DNA of 7,404 nt from Mycobacterium sp. (GTDB taxonomy: Bacteria; Actinomycetota; Actinomycetes; Mycobacteriales; Mycobacteriaceae), in the NCBI GenBank assembly GCA_020438915.1, contig JAGQTR010000090.1:1-7404 (forward strand), in the 5' to 3' direction. Positions 1 through 6,005 of this stretch are shown in pieces. Made by a program: the position numbers and the translations under genes. The stretch's first letter is position 1; the number at the start of each line of letters is the position of its first letter. The notes beneath the pieces were generated by a model, which had not been told where the DNA came from, made no database searches, and saw only the letters and a program-made list of their open reading frames with translations.

Positions 1-342
1 GCCAGGACATTCTTGATCTCGGTGGCCGCCGAGCTGGCTGGAATGCACGCGCAAACCCTGCGCACCTACGATCGGCTGGGCTTGGTCAGCCCGCAGCGCA
101 GTACCGGCGGCGGGCGGCGTTACTCCGAGCGTGACGTCGATCTGCTGCGCGAAGTGCAGCGGCTCTCCCAAGACGAGGGCGTGAACCTCGCAGGTATCAA
201 ACGGATAATCGAGTTGACCAACCAGGTGGAGGCGCTGCAGTCTCGGGTTCGCGAACTGAGCGCCGAAGTCGACTATCTCCGGTCTCAGCCGCGGGCCAAA
301 AGCACCGCGCTGGTGGTGTGGCAGCCGCGAAACCAGCGCTAG
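1..342 (+). CDS. hspR: HspR, MerR-family heat-shock repressor (5' end cut by window)
   Basis: This is the transcriptional repressor of the dnaK operon and clpB in actinobacteria; it binds HAIR inverted repeats, with DnaK acting as co-repressor. The frame is open from base 1 and reads ARTFLISVAAELAGMHAQTL, which matches the internal RTFLISVAAELAG segment of mycobacterial HspR. The gene therefore starts upstream of the window, roughly ten codons away, and the TTG at 13 is not its start. Of 113 visible residues, about 7-27 form the MerR helix-turn-helix, 33-45 the wing (STGGGRRYS), and 75-95 a short coiled coil (QVEALQSRVRELSAEVDYLR) for dimerisation. The conserved tail KSTALVVWQPR is typical of HspR and has been linked to its interaction with DnaK. 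It normally ends a dnaK-grpE-dnaJ-hspR operon, which would lie to the left. A HAIR site before clpB in this window is a predicted target. Confidence 0.96.
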   Translation, partial: ARTFLISVAAELAGMHAQTLRTYDRLGLVSPQRSTGGGRRYSERDVDLLREVQRLSQDEGVNLAGIKRIIELTNQVEALQSRVRELSAEVDYLRSQPRAKSTALVVWQPRNQR

Positions 343-344
343 AC

Positions 345-355
345 CCCCGTCGGGG
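345..355 (+). terminator. Short GC hairpin after the hspR stop (weak)
   Basis: CCCC-GTC-GGGG begins 2 nt after the hspR TAG stop. It could form a 4-bp GC stem with a 3-nt loop. There is no U-tract, and such short stems are common in GC-rich DNA, so this is only a possible pause or termination element at the end of the heat-shock operon. Confidence 0.2.
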
Positions 356-397
356 ATAGATTGCTCAACCTGTGAGAAACCGGGGCGGTCAGCAAAC

Positions 398-415
398 CCA
401 TCGGGCACCCGATGG
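398..415. repeat. Perfect 8-bp inverted repeat upstream of the MFS gene
   Basis: CCATCGGG, CA, CCCGATGG is an uninterrupted 18-bp near-palindrome. As RNA it forms CCATCGG with a GCAC loop, a possible terminator of the hspR transcript, although no U-tract follows. As DNA it would lie about 22-39 bp upstream of the predicted +1 of the MFS gene, overlapping where its -35 would be, which is a usual place for a repressor site. The sequence alone does not decide between the two. Confidence 0.5.
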
Positions 416-420
416 CGCCG

Positions 421-429
421 TGATAGCTT
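421..429 (+). promoter_or_regulatory. Extended -10 promoter giving a leaderless MFS transcript
   Basis: TGATAGCTT fits the extended -10 form TGnTAnnnT and is followed by exactly 7 nt before the GTG at 437. That spacing puts +1 on the start codon, which fits the lack of a Shine-Dalgarno sequence in front of this gene. No convincing -35 hexamer is seen, as is common for extended -10 promoters. The site is predicted from the sequence only. Confidence 0.45.
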
Positions 430-449
430 CTCGCTCGTGATCGAGAAGC
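426..449. repeat. Perfect 8-bp inverted repeat spanning the MFS start codon
   Basis: GCTTCTCG (426-433) and CGAGAAGC (442-449) are exact reverse complements separated by 8 nt, and the GTG start (437-439) lies in the spacer. The left arm overlaps the predicted -10 hexamer. A third copy, AGCTTCTCG, recurs in direct orientation at 468-476 inside the coding region. A DNA operator over the promoter and start, or an RNA hairpin controlling translation, are both possible. Confidence 0.45.
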
Positions 450-1702
450 GGGCACGATCGGGCTACGAGCTTCTCGGGCAGAGACAATTCCAGCAGCTCT
501 GGATTGCCAATTTCGTCTCGAGCCTGGGCCTGGTCATGCTCATGCTCGCCTGCGGTTGGGCCATGGCATCGATGACGACAAGTCCGATGCTGGTGGCCTC
601 GGTTCAGATGGCCGTCAGCGTTCCGGCTTTCATGCTCGGTATTCCGTTCGGGATCATGACGGACAGGTTCGGGCACCGCAGGCTGCTACTTGTCGCGCAG
701 CTCTGGATGGTGATACCCGAGAGTGTGCTCGCACTGATCGCTTGGCGGGGACTGCTGACGCCGGGTCTGCTGCTGGCGGCGTTGCTGATGATCGGAATCG
801 GTCTGGTCATCCAGGGCGCCGCGTGGAAGCCACTGCTCTGTGCGATGTATCCGAGAGAAGAGTTGGTTGCGGCGATCTCGTTGAACTCGCTCGGCAACAA
901 GATCGGGAAGGTCGTGGGGCCGGCTGTCGGCGGCTATCTCACCGGGTTGTTCGGCGTCGCGCTGATCTTCATCCTCCGGGTATTCGCACACCTCATGGTC
1001 TTTCGAGCGGTGTGGCGGGTGCCGACCCGCTTCGATACCGGGTCCGCGGGGGCCGGGTCAACCGCCGGATCAGCGGCCGGGCCAAAAAAGTCGATTGGCG
1101 AGGCGTGGAGTCTTCTGCGCAGCTCCCCGAGGATCCACGGGCCGATGATCCGGTGCGCCTTGCTGATGGCGCCGTTCTCGGGGGTGCTTGCGCTACTACC
1201 GCTGGAGGCCAAGGACAATATTCAAACCGACGTGTTTGGCTTCGGTGGTTTGCTGACCGCGCTGGGTATCGGGACGGTGTCGAGCATGACGCTGATGCCG
1301 TGGCTTCGAAGGCATTTCCGAATGAACTCCATGGCCACCGTAGCCCTGGCCGCTTTCTCGCTCTCCATACTGGGAATCAGCCGCTGGGATTCGATGTTCC
1401 TGGATGCGTTCTTCCTCCTGGTGCTCGGTTTCGCCTGGAGTCTCGTGAGCATCGGTCACCAGGTTACGGTGCAGACGGCCTGCCCGGACGCCATGCGGGG
1501 GCTCATAACGGCCTTCCACGAGGTGACCCAACAGGGGTCGGTGGTCGCCGGCAGCTTCATCTTCGCCTTCATCGCCCAGCAGACCGTCGTGAGTACCGCG
1601 ATCTTGGTCGCGGGGTTCGTCGCCATGGGCGGCCTGTTACTCGTCCGCAGGTATCCGCTGTCGGACGACAGCGCCGAAATCGGAGATCTCGCCGACCGCT
1701 GA
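437..1702 (+). CDS. MFS transporter, EntS/MFS_3-like exporter
   Basis: A 421-residue inner-membrane protein of the major facilitator superfamily, most like the MFS_3/EntS-type drug or siderophore exporters. The N-terminus (QFQQLWIANFVSSLG) and first two helices (about 21-45 and 50-72) are typical of that group. The cytoplasmic motif A is GIMTDRFGHRR at 72-82. Further helices lie near 91-103, 107-128, 160-190, 236-256, 268-287, 298-314, 320-342, 366-381 and 384-403. The central loop at 201-216 is a Gly/Ala/Ser-rich linker between the two six-helix halves. The substrate cannot be read from the sequence. The GTG start at 437 is chosen because the family's N-terminal motif follows at once and a -10 lies 7 nt upstream; there is no clear ribosome-binding site. 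It lies 94 bp after hspR on the same strand and converges on the epimerase gene with a 5-bp gap. Confidence 0.88.
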   Translation: MIEKRARSGYELLGQRQFQQLWIANFVSSLGLVMLMLACGWAMASMTTSPMLVASVQMAVSVPAFMLGIPFGIMTDRFGHRRLLLVAQLWMVIPESVLALIAWRGLLTPGLLLAALLMIGIGLVIQGAAWKPLLCAMYPREELVAAISLNSLGNKIGKVVGPAVGGYLTGLFGVALIFILRVFAHLMVFRAVWRVPTRFDTGSAGAGSTAGSAAGPKKSIGEAWSLLRSSPRIHGPMIRCALLMAPFSGVLALLPLEAKDNIQTDVFGFGGLLTALGIGTVSSMTLMPWLRRHFRMNSMATVALAAFSLSILGISRWDSMFLDAFFLLVLGFAWSLVSIGHQVTVQTACPDAMRGLITAFHEVTQQGSVVAGSFIFAFIAQQTVVSTAILVAGFVAMGGLLLVRRYPLSDDSAEIGDLADR

Positions 1703-1707
1703 GACCG

Positions 1708-2613
1708 TCATCCGGAGACCTTGATCCGGAACTGTGCTGTCATCGACTCACCGGGCTGCACCTCGTGATAGCCGCCGCGCCGCAATGCGTCGGTCGGCGC
1801 GGCCATCGGCTCGAAGCACACCACGTCGTCGTCTCCGGGGGCGTACACCTGGGCTGCGGTGTACCCCTGATCGAAGTGGACCTCGATGCGCCGGTCGCCG
1901 CCCGAGAGCGCGAAGATCGAACCCGGTGCGACTTCGTCGTAGCCGTCGTCGACGAATCTGTCGCCCAGCACCTCCGAGGCCGCCGGGCGCTGCTCCACCC
2001 GCCCGGTGGGGATGCCCCACGCGTTGACCGGCTGATAGCGCATCGCCGGTGTCTCCATCCGCCACTGCGCGCGCGGGACACCCGGCAGCTGGAGGTAGGG
2101 GTGGAAACCGAAGCACGTCGGCACCCGCGAACCCGTCGTCGCGGTCACGGTGGTTTTCACCGTGAGGGTGCGCTCGAGCAGCGTGATGTCCAAGGTGAGC
2201 AGGTGCGGGAACGGGAAGCTCGCCAGCAGGCCCGGCCGGGCCGCGAAGTCCAACTCGGCGGTCAGCTGGGACTCCAACTGCGTGGTGACGTTCCAGTCCC
2301 GGTAGGCGGCTAACGTGCCGTGGATCGGGACGCCATGCTGGTCGGTGCGCACGCCGCCGGTGCCCGGCGTCAGCGTGATGACGGCGCCGTCGACGCCGTA
2401 GCCGTTGCTGCTCAGCCGGTTCGCCCACGGATAGAGAATGGGGATGCCCATGGTTTTGTGGTTGGACACGTAGGCCTGCAGGCCCCGGCGCTGGCCCAGT
2501 AGCTCCACACCGTCATCCGACAGCGACGTGGCGACCATGCCGGCGACGGGGACGTAGGTGGCAGTCAGCGCGGACGACGGATCGCGCAGCGTGACGGTTT
2601 CAAAATCGTCCAT
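1708..2613 (-). CDS. Aldose 1-epimerase (galactose mutarotase-like) family protein
   Basis: A cytosolic 301-residue protein of the aldose 1-epimerase family, which interconverts the alpha and beta anomers of aldoses on a beta-sandwich fold. The family's catalytic features are visible: His98 in VPIHGTLAAYRDW, His171 in TCFGFHPYLQLPG, and the general base Glu268 in VCFEPMAAPTDAL. GIPILYPWANRL (residues 57-68) is the usual active-site loop of the subgroup close to YihR and YeaD. The start is set at the ATG at 2613, with AGGA 8 nt upstream, just after the flavohemoglobin stop. A longer frame from 2679 would overlap that gene by 44 nt and lacks family likeness in its first 22 residues. With a 22-bp spacing it is very likely co-transcribed with the flavohemoglobin gene. 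The true substrate (a hexose, or a hexose phosphate) is not determined. Confidence 0.88.
   Translation of the reverse strand: MDDFETVTLRDPSSALTATYVPVAGMVATSLSDDGVELLGQRRGLQAYVSNHKTMGIPILYPWANRLSSNGYGVDGAVITLTPGTGGVRTDQHGVPIHGTLAAYRDWNVTTQLESQLTAELDFAARPGLLASFPFPHLLTLDITLLERTLTVKTTVTATTGSRVPTCFGFHPYLQLPGVPRAQWRMETPAMRYQPVNAWGIPTGRVEQRPAASEVLGDRFVDDGYDEVAPGSIFALSGGDRRIEVHFDQGYTAAQVYAPGDDDVVCFEPMAAPTDALRRGGYHEVQPGESMTAQFRIKVSG
1711..1730. terminator. Candidate stem-loop at the convergent gene junction (weak)
   Basis: TCCGGA occurs twice (1711-1716 and 1725-1730). The hexamer is self-complementary, so the copies can pair as a 6-bp stem with an 8-nt loop. It begins 8 nt after the MFS stop and lies within the last codons of the opposing epimerase gene. 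It is the only hairpin I see near this 5-bp junction and lacks a U-tract. Confidence 0.2.
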
Positions 2614-2635
2614 GGTGTCGATCCTGCCACGGACT

Positions 2636-3802
2636 TCAGCTCGCCAGTGGATCGTGGCGAATTCGTTCAGCAGGTGCACCTTTGGCGATCAGCGCTTCCT
2701 TGGTGGCCAACACCATCGCCGGTTTGCCACACAGCAGGATCTGGCGGTCACTCCAGTTGCCGTACCGCGTCACGATATCGGGCAGTATTCCGGTCTGACG
2801 CACGTGAAGACCGCGGGGTGGCGTTGGGTCGGGGTAGGCGGCGGCCCACGGGGGGTCGAGCTTGTGCTCGGAAACCGGGGTCACCGATAGCCAGGGGTTC
2901 GTCGAAGCGATCTCCCAGAGGGTGGGCAGGTCATACAGCTCACCCGGATACCGGGCACCGAAGAACAGATGCACGCGGGGGTTCTCCGCGAACCTGGCCA
3001 GGTCCATGATCAAGGCCCGCAGGGGTGCCAGTCCGGTCGAGCCCGCGACCATCAGCACGTCGCCGTCGTGGCGGTCGATGTGCAGCGCGCCGTGAGGATT
3101 GGACAACCGCCACCGATCGCCCGGGAGTGCTTCCCCAACGATGGCGGTACTGACCATCCCCCCGGGGACCGAGCGGACATGGAACTCGACGTGTCCGTAC
3201 GAGTCGGCCGGGATCGCCGGGCTGAGGTTGCGCCACCGCCGCGGCCACTGCGGCACCTGTACGGGCACGTACTGCCCCGGCAGGTAGGTCAGCGGGTGAT
3301 CCATCTTGAGCCGGATGATCGAGACGTCGCGGGTCGGGCGCAGGTGGTCCAGCACGGTGCCGTCATCGAACGGCGGGCTGGTCTCGGCGGTGGCGGCGCC
3401 GCTCATCACGCCCGCGGCCAGCTGCACCACATCGTGGACCGCCTCCGCCAGGCGAGGATCCCAGCACGGCCCAAGATGCGTTCGCAGGGTGGCCAGTAGG
3501 GCTTCTTGCAGCGTTGCGTAGTGATCTTCGGTGACGCCGTACTTGCGATGGTCGCGCCCGAGCTGGGCGAGAAAGGCCACCGGCTCCTCGGCTCGCTGGG
3601 CGATGAGTTCGTCGCACAGCCAGCGCAGGGCGTGGCCAAAGACGTTGCGTTGCTTGGTCATGTCCGGCGGGAACAGGTCCCGGGCCGAAGGGTCTGCGCC
3701 GAACCAGCGGGTGTAGAACTCTCGAATCAGCGTCTCGGCACCGCGGTCGGGGTCGACGGCATCGCGGAGGATCCGTATCGATTGCTGGTCTTCGAGCCCC
3801 AC
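2636..3802 (-). CDS. Type II flavohemoglobin-like globin/FAD/NAD(P) reductase (Rv0385-like)
   Basis: A 388-residue cytosolic fusion of a globin (about 1-140) with a ferredoxin-reductase-type FAD domain (150-245) and an NAD(P) domain (246-388). It resembles M. tuberculosis Rv0385, a type II flavohemoglobin reported to be unlike the NO dioxygenase Hmp. In the globin part, Tyr30 (REFYTRWF) aligns with B10, His85 (LGRDHRKYGV) with the proximal F8 His, and Tyr95 (EDHY) with its partner. By eye the Glu completing the Hmp His-Tyr-Glu triad is replaced by Ala, in VVQLAAGVMSGAA. The FAD motif RxYS appears as RNLS (191-194), so the flavin-stacking Tyr is Leu. The nucleotide loop is GSTGLAPL (254-261) and LLCGKP (356-361) is the C-terminal pyridine-nucleotide motif. 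The start is GTG, with AGGAT about 8 nt upstream. It lies in a row with the GAP gene (84 bp upstream) and the epimerase (22 bp downstream). Confidence 0.9.
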   Translation of the reverse strand: MGLEDQQSIRILRDAVDPDRGAETLIREFYTRWFGADPSARDLFPPDMTKQRNVFGHALRWLCDELIAQRAEEPVAFLAQLGRDHRKYGVTEDHYATLQEALLATLRTHLGPCWDPRLAEAVHDVVQLAAGVMSGAATAETSPPFDDGTVLDHLRPTRDVSIIRLKMDHPLTYLPGQYVPVQVPQWPRRWRNLSPAIPADSYGHVEFHVRSVPGGMVSTAIVGEALPGDRWRLSNPHGALHIDRHDGDVLMVAGSTGLAPLRALIMDLARFAENPRVHLFFGARYPGELYDLPTLWEIASTNPWLSVTPVSEHKLDPPWAAAYPDPTPPRGLHVRQTGILPDIVTRYGNWSDRQILLCGKPAMVLATKEALIAKGAPAERIRHDPLAS

Positions 3803-3810
3803 GCTGCCCG

Positions 3811-3840
3811 ATCCTAAGTCACCTCGGCGGCGATCTTAGG
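3811..3840 (-). promoter_or_regulatory. Candidate operator/promoter of the flavohemoglobin gene
   Basis: Reading the minus strand, CCTAAG (3840-3835) and CTTAGG (3818-3813) form a perfect 6-bp inverted repeat with a 16-bp spacer, so the arm centres are 22 bp (two helix turns) apart. The proximal arm runs into TAGGAT (3816-3811), a good TAnnnT -10 that ends 8 nt before the GTG start at 3802. The same AGGAT could instead act as ribosome-binding site. Two-turn symmetry over a -10 suits a dimeric repressor, but no known operator consensus was recognised. Confidence 0.35.
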
Positions 3841-3886
3841 TTGCTGCTGTGCTGCGACCAGCCGGGTGCGTGCGCCGGCGCCACTG

Positions 3887-4558
3887 TCAGAGTGCGTGAA
3901 TCCCCTTGTACAGCACGAGAAGACCGATCACCACCAGGATCCCGGCGACCAGTGCGGCATGCTGGCGCTCCATCCAGTCCTTGAGCCGTTCCAGGGCGGG
4001 ATCCAGGCGGTCACCCGACACCGCGTATCCGAGGATGGGTAACGCCACCGAGGAACCCGCCACTGCCACGTACCAAATCACCACGACCCATACGCTCGGC
4101 GAACTAAGCCCCGAGGATCCGATTGCCAAACCCGCTGCGGCGGAGATGAGCAGGACCTTTACGTTGACCACTGTCAGCGCCAACGCGGTCACGGCGGCTT
4201 TGGCGGGAGTCAGTGTGCTGATCCGCGTCATCCAGCCCGGCATGTGCTCTGACTGAGCACGGGTCACCCAGCGGTAGATGCCGAACCCGATAAGCGCGAC
4301 GCCGAGGACGATGCGTAGCCACGACGCCCAGCTCGGTGGGCTCTTGCCGATCCCGCCGATCAGGTTGGACAGCGTCAGGAAGATGCTTGTCAAAGCCGCC
4401 AGGCCGATGAGCCAGCCGGCCATGAACGCCAAGCCGGTGGGTTTGGGCCGCGGGCTGTGCAGCACCAGTACGGCGGGGATGATCGACAGTGGAGAGAACG
4501 CGACCACCAGACCAAGTGGAACGAGCTCCGTCAGAATCGATCCCCAAATGCTCGACAC
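3887..4558 (-). CDS. GAP/SfLAP family integral membrane protein
   Basis: A 223-residue protein with six predicted membrane helices (about 9-31, 41-64, 82-97, 121-146, 156-179 and 201-217). It fits the GAP (glycopeptidolipid-addressing protein) / sulfolipid-1-addressing family found in mycobacteria and relatives. Supporting features are the short N-terminus leading into GLVVAFSPLSIIPAVLVL with its FSP motif, the charged loop HSPRPKPTGLAF, and TVVNVKVLLISAAAGLAI, matching the family's N-P-K-like helix 4 region. Members are linked to export of cell-envelope glycolipids, but paralogues are many and the cargo of this one is unknown. The GTG start sits 6 nt after TGCTAGGTT, an extended -10, which suggests a leaderless message. 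It is first in a minus-strand group with the flavohemoglobin 84 bp downstream; whether they share a transcript is uncertain. Confidence 0.82.
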   Translation of the reverse strand: MSSIWGSILTELVPLGLVVAFSPLSIIPAVLVLHSPRPKPTGLAFMAGWLIGLAALTSIFLTLSNLIGGIGKSPPSWASWLRIVLGVALIGFGIYRWVTRAQSEHMPGWMTRISTLTPAKAAVTALALTVVNVKVLLISAAAGLAIGSSGLSSPSVWVVVIWYVAVAGSSVALPILGYAVSGDRLDPALERLKDWMERQHAALVAGILVVIGLLVLYKGIHAL

Positions 4559-4564
4559 CGGCTC

Positions 4565-4573
4565 AACCTAGCA
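4565..4573 (-). promoter_or_regulatory. Extended -10 for a leaderless GAP-family transcript
   Basis: On the minus strand TGCTAGGTT fits TGnTAnnnT and is followed by 6 nt (GAGCCG) before the GTG at 4558, so +1 would fall on or next to the start codon. The gene has no clear Shine-Dalgarno sequence. Prediction from pattern only. Confidence 0.45.
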
Positions 4574-4763
4574 AGCGATCATCGCGGGTGCTGGCAATCG
4601 TCGTAGCGCCGCGTCGATAGGTCGGTGCCCGAGGAGGGCGCCAGGTCTAGTCGGCGACGGTGGATCCTGATGCGCGCGTCGCGGCCAGTCGTCGAATCAA
4701 ACCGCACCATCCGGCCCGAAGTGGCCGAGTAGGCCCGGAGCTCAGAGTTACCGAAAGGTCGCC

Positions 4764-4769
4764 TACGTT
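4764..4769 (+). promoter_or_regulatory. Putative -10 for a leaderless xdhC-like transcript
   Basis: TACGTT fits TAnnnT and is followed by 6 nt (GGTGGT) before the GTG at 4776. There is no TGn extension and no good -35. The only purine-rich stretch, AAAGG at 4754-4758, is 17 nt from the start, too far for a normal ribosome-binding site. Confidence 0.35.
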
Positions 4770-4775
4770 GGTGGT

Positions 4776-5957
4776 GTGCGTGACGTGCTCGACGACCTGA
4801 TGTCGATCTGGCGCGCCGGCGGTACAGCTGGCCTGGCCACTGTGGTGCGGACGTTCCAGTCGGCCCCGCGGGGACCGGGCGCGACGATGATGGTGGCACC
4901 CGACGGGCGGGTGAGTGGCTCGGTGTCGGGAGGCTGCGTCGAAGGGGCCACCTACGAGCTTGCCAACGAGGTGGTGGCCACCGGGGTTCCCCGGTTGCAG
5001 CGTTACGGCGTCAGCGACGACGATGCCTTCGCGATCGGCCTGACGTGCGGCGGGACCATCGATGTCTTCGTCGAACCGGTCTCGCGCGCCACATTTCCAG
5101 AACTCGACGCAGTGGCCGACGACATCGCCGCGCAACGGCCGGTCTCGATCGCCACGGTCATCGCCCACCCGGACGACACCAGGGTGGGCCGGCGGCTGAC
5201 CATCGGACCCGAAGCCGTCGAGGGGTCATTGGGCTCCAGGCGTGCTGATTGCGCCGTCACCGACGATGCGCGCGGCCTGCTGGTGGCCGGGCGCAGCGAA
5301 GTTCTCGGCTACGGGCCCGATGGGCAGCGTCGTGGCGAGGGAATGGATGTCTTCGTGTCCGTCCATGCGCCGCGACCGCGGATGCTGGTGTTCGGCGCGA
5401 TCGACTTCGCCGCGGCCGTTGCCGCGCAGGGTTCCTTTCTCGGCTACCGGGTGACGGTGTGCGACGCGCGACCGGTGTTCGCCACCGCGGCTCGCATTCC
5501 CACAGCCGACGAGGTCGTCGTCGACTGGCCGCACCGGTACCTTGCGGCGCAGGCTCGCGCGGGCGCGATCGACGCCCGCACGGTGATCTGCGTCCTCACC
5601 CATGACCCGAAGTTCGATGTTCCGTTGCTGGAGGTGGCGCTGCGGTTGCCCGAACTGGCTTATCTGGGCGCAATGGGCTCACGCCGAACCCACGATGACC
5701 GGATGAACAGGCTGCGGCAAGTGGGCCTGACTGAGGCGGAGCTCAGCCGGTTGGCCAGCCCGATCGGGCTGGACCTGGGGGCCCGCACTCCAGAGGAGAC
5801 CGCGGTCTCGATTGCCGCGGAGATCATTGCGCGACGGTGGGGCGGCAGTGGACTTCCGCTGGCAGCTACCGACGGCCGCATCCACCATGAACAGCACGGC
5901 GACAGCGAGCCCAAGACAAGCGTCGGTGCGCGGGAGTGCGACACGCTACGCCGCTGA
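4776..5957 (+). CDS. XdhC/CoxI family molybdenum-cofactor maturation protein
   Basis: A 393-residue cytosolic protein of the XdhC family, whose members bind molybdenum cofactor, help its sulfuration and hand it to xanthine-dehydrogenase or CO-dehydrogenase type hydroxylases. The N-terminal XdhC/CoxI domain shows GSVSGGCVE (48-56) and GLTCGG (88-93). The C-terminal Rossmann domain starts at PRMLVFGAIDFAAAVA (201-216), where the usual second glycine of GxG is Ile, and carries LTHDPKFD (274-281), YLGAMGSRRT (296-305) and SPIGLDLGARTPEETAVSIAAEII (328-351). It resembles M. tuberculosis Rv0376c, which sits beside CO-dehydrogenase-like genes. The polar tail after about 365 is probably disordered. 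The GTG start is supported by the family-like MRDVLDDLMSIWRAGG opening. The next gene, 48 bp on, is a cofactor nucleotidyltransferase, so the two probably form one operon; no hydroxylase subunit genes are in the window. Confidence 0.9.
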   Translation: MRDVLDDLMSIWRAGGTAGLATVVRTFQSAPRGPGATMMVAPDGRVSGSVSGGCVEGATYELANEVVATGVPRLQRYGVSDDDAFAIGLTCGGTIDVFVEPVSRATFPELDAVADDIAAQRPVSIATVIAHPDDTRVGRRLTIGPEAVEGSLGSRRADCAVTDDARGLLVAGRSEVLGYGPDGQRRGEGMDVFVSVHAPRPRMLVFGAIDFAAAVAAQGSFLGYRVTVCDARPVFATAARIPTADEVVVDWPHRYLAAQARAGAIDARTVICVLTHDPKFDVPLLEVALRLPELAYLGAMGSRRTHDDRMNRLRQVGLTEAELSRLASPIGLDLGARTPEETAVSIAAEIIARRWGGSGLPLAATDGRIHHEQHGDSEPKTSVGARECDTLRR

Positions 5958-6005
5958 TATGCCCATTCATCGACGGCTAACGCCTAGCAGAAGCACACTG
6001 GTCGC

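Larger units (their letters stand above)
4559..4775. promoter_or_regulatory. Divergent intergenic region between the GAP and xdhC-like genes
   Basis: This 217-bp stretch separates two divergent start codons and contains no supported gene. Its two ends carry the putative -10 elements annotated separately. I found no long inverted repeat or riboswitch-like structure in the middle. A shared regulator binding here is possible but not shown. Confidence 0.5.

Noticed and set aside
13..342. hspR starting at the TTG at 13
   Set aside because: The frame is open to base 1 and the preceding residues ARTF match the interior of HspR, so the gene is truncated by the window edge.
368..385. CRP-like half-site TGTGA upstream of the MFS gene
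   Set aside because: There is no matching TCACA half at the correct spacing.
556..2313. 585-codon open frame on the + strand across the MFS and epimerase genes
   Set aside because: It is Arg/Gly-rich, matches no family, and crosses two well-supported genes on opposite strands; a GC-rich shadow frame.
1708..2679. Longer start of the epimerase at 2679
   Set aside because: It overlaps the flavohemoglobin by 44 nt, adds 22 residues without family likeness, and ignores the AGGA 8 nt before the ATG at 2613.
3866..3898. GTGCGTG direct repeat and a GCGCCGGCGC palindrome between the GAP and flavohemoglobin genes
   Set aside because: Short GC-rich repeats are expected by chance at this base composition, and the second copy lies in coding sequence.
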